A stretch of 64,000 nt of DNA from Cliona cf. orientalis (Eukaryota > Porifera > Demospongiae > Clionaida > Clionaidae): positions 11,256,525-11,320,524 of the forward strand of contig OZ005693.1 in assembly GCA_963930775.1 (NCBI GenBank). The letters are read 5' to 3'. A program made the translations under genes and the position numbers. The notes beneath the pieces were generated by a model. The model was not told the DNA's origin and did not search any database. It saw only the letters and a program-made list of their open reading frames with translations. Shown piece by piece: positions 36,547 to 57,963 of this stretch (its first letter is position 1; each line of letters begins with the position of its first letter).

Positions 36547-38906
36547 TTATTTCATTACCAGAGATCCCACCAGCAGAGCTCCCACTCCTACTCCTAATGC
36601 AGCCATGGTAAACCACGATCCTTTAACTTCAGCAGCTTTTGGTGCAGGGACTCTTTGCTCTGGAGTCAGGGCATCGGATATTACAGCCTGTATACGAAAG
36701 AGAGGAGGGGGGAGATGAGGAAGAGAGGTAAAACATGTTCTCTCAACAATTCGTGGTTGGTTATTCACTGTTTTTCAGGTATAGACACAAAAGATAAGGT
36801 CACAGTAAGAATTCATTTTCATGTCAACCATATTCATTGTGATCTCCCACAGTTTTATTTTATTTTATAGCCACTCACAGGTGTCATAGGTACACGCACA
36901 CTGCCCCCTTCTCGAATTCACTGCGACAGACATGTGACTGGGCAAAGCCTTCTTTGGCAAAAACTCCACTCACAAAGCTTACAGTGAACTTGGCTAACAC
37001 AATAATATTATGCTAACAAATTTTAATTAGCAGTAGCTATATACCTTCCTTGAAGCTGGGAGAAGGACAATAGGCAGTGGACAATGGGAGGTGAAAATGA
37101 ACTCTCACATGACGGTTATGATGTAATGTATAGCACCTAGTACACTATACCAGCTACATGGTGTGATTTTCCAACAACTTTTCACCTTTCATCAGAAAAA
37201 AAAAAACACAATGCAATCTGTACATCAATGCTTTCTTTAAACTTCACCCCTCAGCGGATGAGACCATAAGGCCACTGTAACTTGATTCCTTGTTTCCCGT
37301 CACCCGCCCGCATGCTTATTTTGTAGCCGCCTCAAAATTCATTATGCATTGCTACAGCAAGCCAGCTAGTCATGCTCCTTGTAAACCACAGGAAGTGGGC
37401 AAGGTTTAGTGGTTACATAATGATATTCATACATAATGAATAATGAATAATGACCGCCCGCCCGCATGCTCTCCAGGCATAGGAGAGGACGGGAAACAAG
37501 TATTTAAGTTACAGTGGCCTAATACAAAGTATGACAACAAGAATACCACAAGAAAGCTTCTGTTGTCCTGTAACGGTTAGCGACAGCTATCGATCGATCG
37601 ATGGGCTGTAGACCGGTATTTCTGAATACACTACTGTTATTTTTGACACCTTCACTTTCAACCTCTTTCTGACACCTTAAAAAGTTTGTCTACCATATTA
37701 CAAGTATGTTTAATGTCACAATCATGGGATAATGTGGCTAGCATGCATGATCATCTATTAACAGTACAGGCTCACAAAACATAGAGACATAGTTCATGCA
37801 CAAACAGTATCCTGCCTGGGCAAGATTGTCCATTAGTACTGTGAACATGCGTAGATGGAAGCGGTTGCAGAGGCCACACCCCTTGGCAAAGCAAGCAAGT
37901 GTGCTACTGACAGGTATGAACAGACCTCGCCTCTCGCTTCGCTCGAGGCTCGGTGGCTAGCGCCAGCGCCTGCTTAGCAGGCCTTTCGAAACGCGCGGCG
38001 CTTTCGCGCCGATCGTTCGATCGACAATGCTGTAGCTATGGCCCGAGGCATTGAGGCCACTCTTCTTTGTGCACACGGCCATACAGTTCTGACCAATCCT
38101 GAGCCTTGTAGTGCGGCTCGTTCATAGCAACCGGGCGCATCCAAGACGCGTATCCATGCCCTCATGTAATGGCACGGACTATATAAGAAAAATGACCGTC
38201 TGAAAAATATTTTTCGTTGTATATAGTATAATTAAACTACACAGTACGCAATATTTTTTCTACTTACCCATCCGCCACGTTGCTCTATCCAGGGGGACAC
38301 ATGGGTATTTAGAAACTGTGCGAGCCATATTACCAAGCTCTCGACTTTGCTGCCTTGTCCCTCGTTGATTAATCTCTCGGCTAGGAGGCTGGTTAGAAAG
38401 AAGAGCGAGGCGATTCTTCCCCAGCGAATCTCATCCACTACTTGACCGGCCGCCTTGACAAATTCTGAGTGCAGCTGAGCGTCTGTAATGTCCATAGTTT
38501 GAACGAGGCCCATGACGCCATCTTTATGTTTGTCCATGAAGACATCGTTGGCCTTTTCTAGCGCTGAGACTGCCTTTTGAAAACTTTTGTCTTCTACAAT
38601 GGCTCTTAGCTGTGCCGCGGAGATAGTCTGCTGCTTGAGATGGCCATTGATGTGGATATTATTTCTGTTCAGGGCGCGTCTAACCATGTGTCGCGCTAAG
38701 TAAGCGTTTTCAACTGTAAGTGCATCTGCTGTGCATGTGGCAACCCCGTACCTGGGCGCTGGGTAAGCGTTTTCAACTGTACGAGCATCTACTGTGGCCA
38801 TGTCCTGAACCGGAGGGGGCTGGCGCGCGACACTACTCCTGTTCTGATAGATGGGGTTTTCAACTATAAGAGAATCCAGAGAATCCAGAGAATCTGTTGT
38901 TGCCAT
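36547..38906 (-). CDS. BCL-2 family protein, tandem copy 1 (259 aa, extended N terminus)
   Basis: Two exons, 38906-38268 (ATG to GGW before GTAAGT) and 36687-36547 (after TATACAG, ending TAA). BH3 is seen at residues 116-123 (LEKANDVF), BH1 around 156-180 (RWGRIASLFFLTSLL) and BH2 at 206-213 (WIEQRGGW). The second exon encodes a basic-flanked hydrophobic anchor (MAALGVGVGALLVGSLVMK) typical of mitochondrial or ER tail anchors. The intron directly after the BH2 GGW is the conserved position in animal BCL-2 genes. BH3 has Asn where Gly of the GD pair is usual, and BH1 has RWGR for NWGR. Residues 1-65 are a repeat-built extension that copy 2 lacks. Pro- or anti-apoptotic sense cannot be decided. 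The intron contains a MITE and other insertions. Confidence 0.88.
37269..37519. mobile_element. MITE with GGCCACTGTAAC termini and TA target duplication
   Basis: The left end AGGCCACTGTAACTTGATTC and the reverse-complemented right end AGGCCACTGTAACTTAAATA continue to CTTGTTTCCCGTC. TA flanks both sides (37267-37268, 37520-37521). The paralogous intron of BCL-2 copy 2 reads GACCATAATAC without the element, which is an empty site. CCCGCCCGCATGCT appears inside in both orientations. A Tc1/mariner relationship is likely from the TA target. Confidence 0.88.
37680..38250. other. Copy-1-specific insertion in BCL-2 intron, with GC-rich block
   Basis: Copy 2 jumps from TCTGACACCTT almost directly to the exon, whereas copy 1 has about 570 extra bases. 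37925-38060 is GC-rich with nested inverted repeats (for example GCCTGCTTAGCAGGC, GCGGCGCTTTCGCGCC). 38155-38237 is a copy of the repeat at 23041. It looks like a composite of inserted repeats. Confidence 0.6.
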
Positions 38907-40060
38907 GTTCTGAACCTCTACACTCCCGTTCCGATAGATGGATGAGCTGCTAAAACAGAGACTTCTTCGCTTGCAATCTTCACATCCAGAGTATAAAAGG
39001 GGCGTGGCCAGTGATCGCGTGCCCTAATAAAATTAATGCGACTGACAGAGACATGGGGGATACAGTCTACACGATCATGTAGACTACACTGTATCCCCCA
39101 TTTAAAAATGAGGAAAGATATCTTTGGCATAAATGGCACCCAAATTTTCGCCTACTATTGTGACAGGGTTTTAGGTCACCGTTATCTTCTATGGTTGAAA
39201 ATTTTCGCGGTGCCGTTTTTGCCACTTGATCCCATCTTTGTACTGGGCGATGAAAAACTGTGGTGGTGATGCTGACTACCTCAAACAATTGGGTATGCGT
39301 ATTACCTATGCTGTTTCCAAAATTAATTTGGAAAGATCCCAGGGATAGACTTTACATGTTAGTCTCCTTTTCAGACCTAGCCGTCAGGGAGTGAAAGGGT
39401 CTGGTATACACTTTCTGGAGTAGCATGCCATATACATTGTACCTGTACATTTATTATGTCATGCTAGTAGTTCTGGTGTACTTTATTTTTTCATACAGTC
39501 CAATCCGTGTATTAATAATAATTATTATTATTATTAAACTTTTCTCTTTTGGAATAAGATTTAAAATTTGTTTTATTTTTGGGGATAACTTTTCACATGT
39601 ATATATGATTGGTTAGCAATGTCTAATACACAATGAACTTGTACAAATGAAAAAAAAATGCCTAACCTTAAATGAATCTAATATTGTTCTAGAGCTAATC
39701 TTGCGAGTATAATTATAACAATACCACAATGCACTTTTGCTTTTGAAAGTCAACTAATAATATATTTCACATGATGATACTTGGAAAGTCCTATACAAAC
39801 ACAACTCTGTATACTAAGTACTGAAAGAAGGTTATTTTGATGGGGTAGTAGTTAAAGAGTGTTAGTCAGGTATGTATGATCATAGAAACTTGCATGGGTA
39901 ATTTCCGACTCCATGGCGCAGTACCTTGGATCCTAGACAGAGAGAGAGCAGGCCGGCTGCTGCCTCACTTACTTGTTTAATCCCTCATCAAAGAAGTGCT
40001 TTTCACAGACACACACGCAGTAATAATAATTTCTTCCCTAAGAGATTGGTTGATAGCATT
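38907..40060. other. Intergenic region between the two BCL-2 copies
   Basis: It holds the upstream region of copy 1 and the 3' flank of copy 2. 39053-39066 and 39088-39101 form a 14-bp perfect hairpin stem (ATGGGGGATACAGT). From about 39453 the sequence repeats the 3' flank of copy 1, with an extra block at about 39770-40000. No gene is seen. Confidence 0.55.
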
Positions 40061-41369
40061 TTATTTTATTGCCATAGATCCCACCAGCAGAGCTCCCACT
40101 CCTACTAATGCAGCCATGGTAAACCATGATCCTTTAACTTCAGCAGTTTTCGGCTGTTTAACTGCAGGAACTCTTTGCTCTGGAGTTAGGGCATCGGATA
40201 TCGCAGCCTGTATACGAAAGAGAGAAGGGGGGAGAGGAGGAAGAGAGGTAAACATGTTTGTTCTCTCAACAATAATTCACGATTGGTTATTCACTGTTTA
40301 CCAGGTACCGTTCCCAGCTACTAAACAATAGACACAAAAAGATGAGGTCACCGGACAATTCATTTTCATATCAACCTTATTCATTGTGACCTCCCAGAGT
40401 TTTATTTTATTTATAGCCACTCCACAGATGTCATAGCTACACGCACACTGCCCCTTTCTCGAATTCACTGCAACAGGCATGTGACTGTCTGGACGCCTCA
40501 GCCTCGGAGCCTCAGGCAAAACCTTCTTTGGCAAAACTCTCACTGAGCTTAGCGAATTTGGCTAACACAATCTGCTAACAAATTAGCAGTAGCTACCTTC
40601 CTTGAAGCTGGGAGGACAATGTGAAGGACAATAGGCAGTGGATAATGAGAGGTGAAAACTAACCACAATCGATACTCGCACATGACAGTGCAATATAAAT
40701 TATGATATAGCACCTAGTATACTATACCAGCTATATACATGGTGTGATTTTCCAACAATTTTTCACCTTTCATCAGAAAAAAACAACACAATCTATACAG
40801 CAATGCTTTCTTTAAATTTCACCCCTCAGCGCATGTTATTTTAAGATAAGACCATAATACTAACATAGGCAGGAGAGGAGAGGAGGGGGCAAAATAAATG
40901 ATTACAACACTCACTGTCAAGGGAAGCAACCGATTTTACACGCACACACCATTAAACATGCACTCTAATGCTCCCATACCCCACTCCAAGCTTCCCAACA
41001 CACTACAGGGTACTTTTTCAAACTTTGTTTACCCTTGGGAGGTAGACATGTGCGTATATGTCGATACACAGCCAAGCCTTACTCGATTACTTGTTCGGTA
41101 TGCATGGCACGAATAGCCAGGACTAAATAAAGGCCATTTGAGACCTATTGTTCGAAAGGGAAGGCATCCAGCCTCCCCCAAGCTTCAAAGGGGCAAACCA
41201 TCAATAAATCAAATCAAGTATGACAACAAAAATACCACAAGAAAGCTTCTGTTGTCCTGTAACGGTTAGTGACAGCTATCGATCAATTGATGGGCTGTAG
41301 ACCGGTATTTCTGAATACACTACTGTTATTTTTGACACCTTCACTTTCAACCTCTTTCTGACACCTTGC
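39453..41369. repeat. Segmental duplication, right copy (left copy 36180-37680)
   Basis: The 3' flank, last exon, most of the intron and the block from ACAACAAAAATACCACAAG to TCTGACACCTT (41222-41368) match 36190-37679. Each side carries private insertions: the MITE and about 570 bases in the left copy, and about 350 bases (40860-41213) in the right copy. Confidence 0.85.
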
Positions 41370-41883
41370 TACCATTATTAAAATTAGACAGCGCACACAC
41401 TCTTTTTCTTACCCATCCGCCGCGTTGCTCTATCCAAGAAGACACATGGGTGTTTAGAAACTGCGCGAGCCATATCACCAAGCCCTCGACTTTGCTGCCT
41501 TGTCCCTCCTTGATTAATCTCTCGGCTAGGAGGCTGGTTAGAAAGAAGAGCGAGGCGATTCTTCCCCAGCGAATCTCATCCACTACTTGACCGGCTGCCT
41601 TGACAAACTCCGAGTGCAGCTGAGCGTCTGTAATGTCCATAGTTTGAACGAGGCCCATGACGCCACCTTTATGTTTGTCCATGAAGACGTCGTTGGCCGT
41701 TTCTAGCGCTGAGACTGCCTTTTGAAAATCTTTGTCTTCTACAATGGCTCTTAGCTGTGCCGTGGAGATAGTCTGCTGCTTGAGATGGCCATTGATGTGG
41801 ACTTTATTTCTGTTCAGGGCGCGTCTAACCAGGTGTCGCGCTAGGTAAGCATTTTCAACCGTAAGAGCATCTGCTGCGGCCAT
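40061..41883 (-). CDS. BCL-2 family protein, tandem copy 2 (205 aa)
   Basis: Exons 41883-41413 (ATG to GGW before GTAAGA) and 40207-40061 (after TATACAG, ending TAA). It is nearly identical to copy 1 from its residue 9 (ENAYLARH) onward: BH3 as LETANDVF, BH1 with RWGRIASLFF, BH2 as WIEQRGGW, and tail anchor MAALVGVGALLVGSMAIK. Copy 2 begins MAAADALTVENAYLAR and lacks the repeated N-terminal extension, so it is probably the ancestral form. The linker before the anchor differs (VPAVKQPKTAEV). The protein should sit on mitochondrial or ER membranes and act in apoptosis control, by family knowledge. Confidence 0.9.
40860..41213 (+). mobile_element. Copy-2-specific insertion, possible retroposon fragment
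   Basis: About 350 bases absent from copy 1, ending in CAATAAATCAAATCAA, which looks like a retroposon 3' tail. A short open frame across it continues as GRHPASPKL. I cannot assign a family. Confidence 0.4.
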
Positions 41884-42429
41884 TTTTCTTAACCTCTACA
41901 CTCCGCTCGGATAGATGGGGACTAGCTTGATGAGCTTGCACTAAGACAGAGATTTCTTTGCCTGCAATCTTTCACATCCAAAGATTCGCAGCTGGTTCGC
42001 GATAGCTAGATTAGCGGAAATAGAGAGATGCATTTATAGACCAATCAGCTTCCAGATTTGCATTCCGGCCCCCAAAAGCGTAACGGGTATAGGGCGCGCC
42101 CAGGGTACCCGGTACGCGGTATACGGGACGTTTAGGGGCCGCGCGCGCCCGCCGCGCGTGCGAAATGACATCATATCAGAAGGCCTGTGAGGTATAAATA
42201 ACTAGGTCGAGGCTGGATTTCGCATCCCATGTTGACAAATCACAGAGTCCATTATTTAAACTATTATATACATCTCATCATCATGTTGTATGAATAGAGA
42301 GACAACAATCAACAGACACAGTGAACAAGACTGCAAGCAGCACCCATGACCATGATGACGTTACAACAAGAGATTCAAAATCACCGTCAATAGATAAAAT
42401 AATAATATCATATTATTGTCTTTGGTGTG
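41884..42429. promoter_or_regulatory. Upstream region of BCL-2 copy 2 and 3' flank of APEH
   Basis: 546 bases between two minus-strand genes. 42070-42170 is strongly CpG-rich (GGGCGCGCCC, GGCCGCGCGCGCCCGCC), unlike the rest of the window, consistent with a promoter of copy 2. 42370-42420 is AT-rich and should hold the APEH 3' end, but no clear AATAAA is seen. Confidence 0.5.
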
Positions 42430-53656
<11,227 letters not shown>

Positions 53657-53773
53657 TCTCCACTATAGATCGAGATCAGTCTTTGGGCAATTATATACGG
53701 TAAAGGTCGACAAAAGTACACGTTACGAAGGTCAATAATCACAATACGGTAAAGGTCGACAGAAGTATAATTA
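53657..53773. promoter_or_regulatory. APEH upstream region
   Basis: 117 bases between the APEH start codon and the Harbinger-like element. ACGGTAAAGGTCGACA/AAAAGTA is present twice (near 53698 and 53748). If the promoter is compact it lies here, abutting the transposon. Confidence 0.35.
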
Positions 53774-53776
53774 TTA

Positions 53777-54330
53777 ACCCTCGGCGCATGCGCGAGGGTT
53801 ACACGGTAGTCGTTCTGTGTGTGAGTGAGTGAGTGTGTGTGTGTGTCTGTTACCGCGCTAGCTGCTACATACCTGTTTTATACGTTGAAAACAAGGTGCC
53901 ATTAGGCTTTTCGTCGTAGATACAATATATGCATTGTATGGATTTCGTTGAAAATGCTTTGTTCAAAAGTTCTGGCGACATTTTCTGACCACCACGGCCT
54001 TCTTCGCTTCTTGTCGAGTTCTCGCTCAATGAAAGAGATAGTAGCCGCTTCATTTCAAGAATATTAGTGTGTAGCTCAAGCGATAGTTCTTGTAACTCGA
54101 CTGACTCATCACTAATCACAGTACTGGTAGGCTGTCAACTACGCTTCTTGGCTTTACTGTATACCAGATCTGCTGATCTGGCATGCACGTGGTACTATTG
54201 CGTAATACCTTGCAATCCGTAATGCATTCTTGTGGTCATAGTCAGCACTGCTAACAGCAACAGAGTGTTGCAGGCTTAGCTTGCAATGTAGACTAGTCAC
54301 TACTGTAATAAATCTCACAGCGCCGAGGGT
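53777..54330. mobile_element. PIF/Harbinger-like non-autonomous element with TTA target duplication
   Basis: The termini ACCCTCGGCGC and GCGCCGAGGGT are perfect inverted repeats. TTA flanks both ends (53774-53776, 54331-54333), the 3-base target typical of PIF/Harbinger. At the left end a further near-palindrome (CCTCGGCGCATGCGCGAGG) follows. Inside is an 84-codon minus-strand frame (54119-53865) with no recognisable domain and no transposase motif. It lies between the APEH promoter and the 3' end of the MYND gene. Confidence 0.75.
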
Positions 54331-54404
54331 TTAGCACCAATGGTGTTCATTAAGTTAGCATGACAATAATTTTGACAAAGCCTCTAAACAGGCGTAGAGG
54401 GTTT

Positions 54405-56708
54405 TTAAGGCTGATCCTTGTGATCCAGTTTGTGAGTCTTCCAGTCCTTGACCTGACAGTCCCGGCTGCAGTAGTACTTGGGGTTAGACTTGCCACGACA
54501 TCTATATACACAGATCAAACAAAAACAGAAAAAAAAATTAATACAACTTGGTAATTACAGCGATGCTCAATAAACTCCTCCATCAATAACAAAATTAATT
54601 TAATCATACAATGTCATACAAATCATAATAATATTATGCAGAGTGAAATATGCTGAACTGCTCACTTTTGGCACCTCTTGAATGTCTTTGCAGTGACCTC
54701 CTCCCTCCCACACAGACCACATGTGTGGAGCTTCCTTCGAGCAGCAGCAGCAGCAGCTGAACCACCGTCACCTCCCTCCCTAGCAACCTCCCCTTCCTCG
54801 TTAGCAACAGGCTCCACCCCCTCACCACCACTCTCTGTACTCTCCTTAGAGATTGACCTCTTGGCCTTTGGCTTCATAGCTGAAGTTCCCTTACTAGTAC
54901 TTTGGGAGAGAGCTCCCAAAGAATCGTCCATCTTGAGAGGGGCATCACCCAATGCTGCTGACTCAGCATTTGGTTCCTTTAGACAATTCTTAGTGTGGAG
55001 GCTTGTCTTGGTGAGCTTCACTCCATCACTAGATTTGCCATGACCTTCATTTCTCTCCCTCTCTCTGTCTAAAGTGTCACTATCACTCTTTGAACTTTCA
55101 CTGGATTCAGTAAGTTTCTTGGCATCATCATCAGGAGTTGAAAGCTTGGAAGCTTTATCTTTGTCAGATTCACTAGTACCAGTTTTTGAAGAACTGTCTC
55201 TATCAGTCTTTAAAGAAGCTGCAAGAAGTGTCCCGCCAATGTCAGATAATTTATCAGCTACAGCCAGTACTTTACCACCACCAGCAGCAGCAGCTGCAGA
55301 AGTAGAGTCACTTGTGTCCTTGCTCGATTTAGACCCTTTTTTCTTTTTCTTTCGTTTCTTTTTCTCTATCTCATTTGCCTCCAACCTGGCAGAAGCTTCT
55401 AGGCAATCCCTTGTCAGACCTGCAGTGGATTAAACAGATAGAGATAGAGATACTTTAAAAAAAATGATATGTACATGTGTCCACCCCTCCCCCATACCAA
55501 TTTTAAAAATCATGTATACACTGTAGTGTTTTCACCCTGGAATTTGGACGGCCGATCTAAAAAATCTGAATTCTCTCTCTCACCTGCAATATGCTCGTCT
55601 GTTATCTTCCCATATTCCTCTGCTCCCATGAACTCGGAGATTGGTTTGTGGCGAATGAAAATGTTATCAAAATAGTTCTTTTTGGCAGTTTCATCTTCTG
55701 GGTTAATTTCAGGGGCGTCCATCCATCGACGGAGCGCCACGACAACCGAGCCGGCAAATTTGACATACATCGGCAAACCACATAGGACCTTCATTCGGGG
55801 GGGGGGGGGGGGGCAAAATTGATAGTTAGTATCGCCCAGGCACATTTAAAAGATTACCTTCATGTAGGTCTTTTTATCACTAGGAGATCCAAATAACTGA
55901 CGAAATACTTCTCTATTTATAGGAAAGGGAAATAATATCAGCAACGACATTAATTTTATCATATTGCTAACCTGGTTTCTTTCATATAAAAGGGATTTTG
56001 AGCTGCAAGAGAGAAAACGTAAACTCTCTCCCCCTCCCTCCCTCCTTCTCTCTCCCTCTTTCTCTCTCTCTCCCCCTCCCCTCACATGCACACAGAACTC
56101 ACAGTAAGTTGCTCTATCCAGTATTGTGATGCAGTGTCTGTTTTGAGTGACGACGACACAGTCATAGATCAGATTCTTAGCGCTGGACACTTTCCCACAC
56201 ACAAACTGATCGCGAAGGTACTCGAGAATTTCATCTATATACTTATGCACTTCTGCAGACTGATAGAACGTACGTGAAATTAATCAAACGGTATAGTTGA
56301 TATAAATTTGATTTTTACCTTCATGGGGAAATCTTTTATACAGCCATGCTTCCAAATAAAGTGCTCAAATGTGCTCAGAAACATAGACCAAAACCGTTTT
56401 GTCTGAAATAGTACACAAAGATTTATGCAGCACACATAAATTATATTATTATTGCTAATACATCCCTATTTAAAGCACACTCGTGATCACTTGAGCTGCA
56501 AAGGATCAATCAAACCTCACAAGCATGGCTACCTCCGCTCTCTTCCTCCCTCCCTCACTCCCATACCCCTCCATCTTCTCCCTCTTACCTGTTCTTTCCA
56601 CATCCTTTTGAAGGTATCGACGTGAGTCCTGAAAAACTCGTACTCGAGTGGCGAGATGTCTTGGTGAAACATCTCGAAATCGTCTTTGTTCAGCCACACC
56701 TGACGCAT
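54405..56708 (-). CDS. MYND zinc-finger protein, 8 exons, 500 aa
   Basis: Exons 56708-56589, 56402-56319, 56259-56103, 56002-55972, 55912-55858, 55788-55584, 55419-54666, 54501-54405, all phase-consistent. The start MRQVWLNKDDFEMF follows an upstream frame with stops. Residues 1-240 look alpha-helical (TFEHFIWKHG, VHKYIDEILEYLRDQF, VFRQLFGSPS). From 240 to 445 comes a Lys-rich run (KKKRKKKKKGSK, possible nuclear signal) and a Ser/Ala/Glu-rich linker. The C terminus is a MYND finger: CGLC, RCQKC, YYCSRDCQ, then HKLDH. MYND fingers bind proline-rich peptides of partner proteins. The last metal ligand, usually Cys, is His here. I cannot place it in a named family. The acceptor of the 55788 exon follows a long C tract and is the least typical one. 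Confidence 0.78.
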
Positions 56709-57058
56709 CCTGTCGCCTACCTCCGACTCCTGCTACTACCCGCCGCCATCCATAAAAACATACGTAGATGCTAGGTGCTCTCTATAAAGGAGAAAGTAGG
56801 CAAGACCGCTGGTACTTGACTTGAGTCAGATCCACAGCCACATGCGCAGTGTACGCGGGAATGGCGGGAAACAAGTGATGGGCACAATAGGTATAGGTCG
56901 TTTAGGTAATATTCTTCACTGGTCAACGACCCAACAATTGCAAGACTATAATTATACCGGTACAAGATTTTTAATACTCTTATGCTATATACAACGAATA
57001 ATATTTTCAGATGATGGTTTTCTTATAATAGAGGGCATGGATATGCGTCTTGGATTTT
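56709..57058. other. MYND gene upstream region
   Basis: 350 bases between the MYND start codon and the minisatellite. 56730-56890 is CpG-containing (CCCGCCGCC, CGCGGGAATGGCGGG) and may be the promoter. The missing 3' end of the neighbouring WD40 gene would have to lie here or inside the repeat; I cannot find it. Confidence 0.4.
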
Positions 57059-57860
57059 TCGGATAGTGTCTGATATAAAAATCGATTTTGCTGGATCATG
57101 ATAAAATGCTGGATAGCGTCCGACAGAAGTTGATTTTGTTGGATATTATCCGACAAAAATTGATTTTGCAGGGTATGATCCAACAAAAATTGATTTTGCC
57201 GGATATGGTCCAACAAAAGTTGATTTTGCTGGATTATGATAAAATGCTAAATAGCGTCCGACAGAAGTTGATTTTGTTGGATATTTATCCCACAAAAATT
57301 GATCTTGCCGGATTATGATGAAATGCCGGATAATGTCCAACAAAAATTGATTTTGCCAGATATTGTCCAACAAAAGTGGATTTTTCTGGATTATGATAAA
57401 ATGCTGGATAGCGTCCGACAGAAGTTGATTTTGTTGGATATAAACTGATTTTACCGGATTATGATGAAATGCCGAATAATATCCAACAAAAATTGATTTT
57501 GCTGGATTATGATAAAATGCTGGATAGCGTCCGACAGAAGTTGATATTATCCGACAAAAATTGATTTTGCCGGATAATGTCCAACAAAAATTGATCTTGC
57601 CGGATATCGTCCAACAAAAGTTGATTTTGCTGGATTATGATAAAATGCTGGATAGCGTCCGATAAAAGTTGATTTTATTGGATATTATCCGACAAAAATT
57701 GATTTTGCCGGATTATGATTAAATGCTGGATAGCGTCCGACATAAATTGATTTTGTTGGATACAATTAATTTTGCCAGATTAATGCCTGACAAAAGTTGA
57801 TTTTGTCGGATATTATCCAATTTTACTGGATTATGATAAAATATTGGATAGTGTCTGATT
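57059..57860. repeat. Minisatellite with GGATAGCGTCCGACAGAAG and GGATATTATCCGAC units, about 800 bp
   Basis: Roughly two dozen units of about 30 bases (core GGATAxxxTCCxACAAAAxTTG followed by ATTTTG) with an 18-base spacer GGATTATGATAAAATGCT inserted at intervals, giving a higher-order period. It ends in a poly-G tract (57867-57879). Open frames across it are repeat artefacts. Confidence 0.9.
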
Positions 57861-57963
57861 TTGCTAGGGGGGGGGGGGGGTGGACGAGGCTATTGATTCT
57901 TAGGAGCAAGTGAACAATTAGGCAGCTGAAGTAGTTAATTTTCATATTATATTAAATTTTTAC

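Noticed and set aside
37974-38165. 63-codon minus frame in BCL-2 intron
   Set aside because: It falls in a GC-rich repeat block absent from the paralogue; no homology recognised.
38992-39004. TATA box TATAAAAGGGG
   Set aside because: It points along the plus strand, while the nearest gene (BCL-2 copy 1) runs on the minus strand; no plus-strand gene follows.
53865-54119. 84-codon frame on the minus strand
   Set aside because: It lies wholly inside the Harbinger-like element; there is no domain and no splice partner. Kept only as an internal detail of that element.
57007-57373. Open frames with repeated ILLDIIRQKLIL or DNIQQNQLL-type units
   Set aside because: They are translations of the 30-base minisatellite, whose unit length keeps frames open; not a gene.
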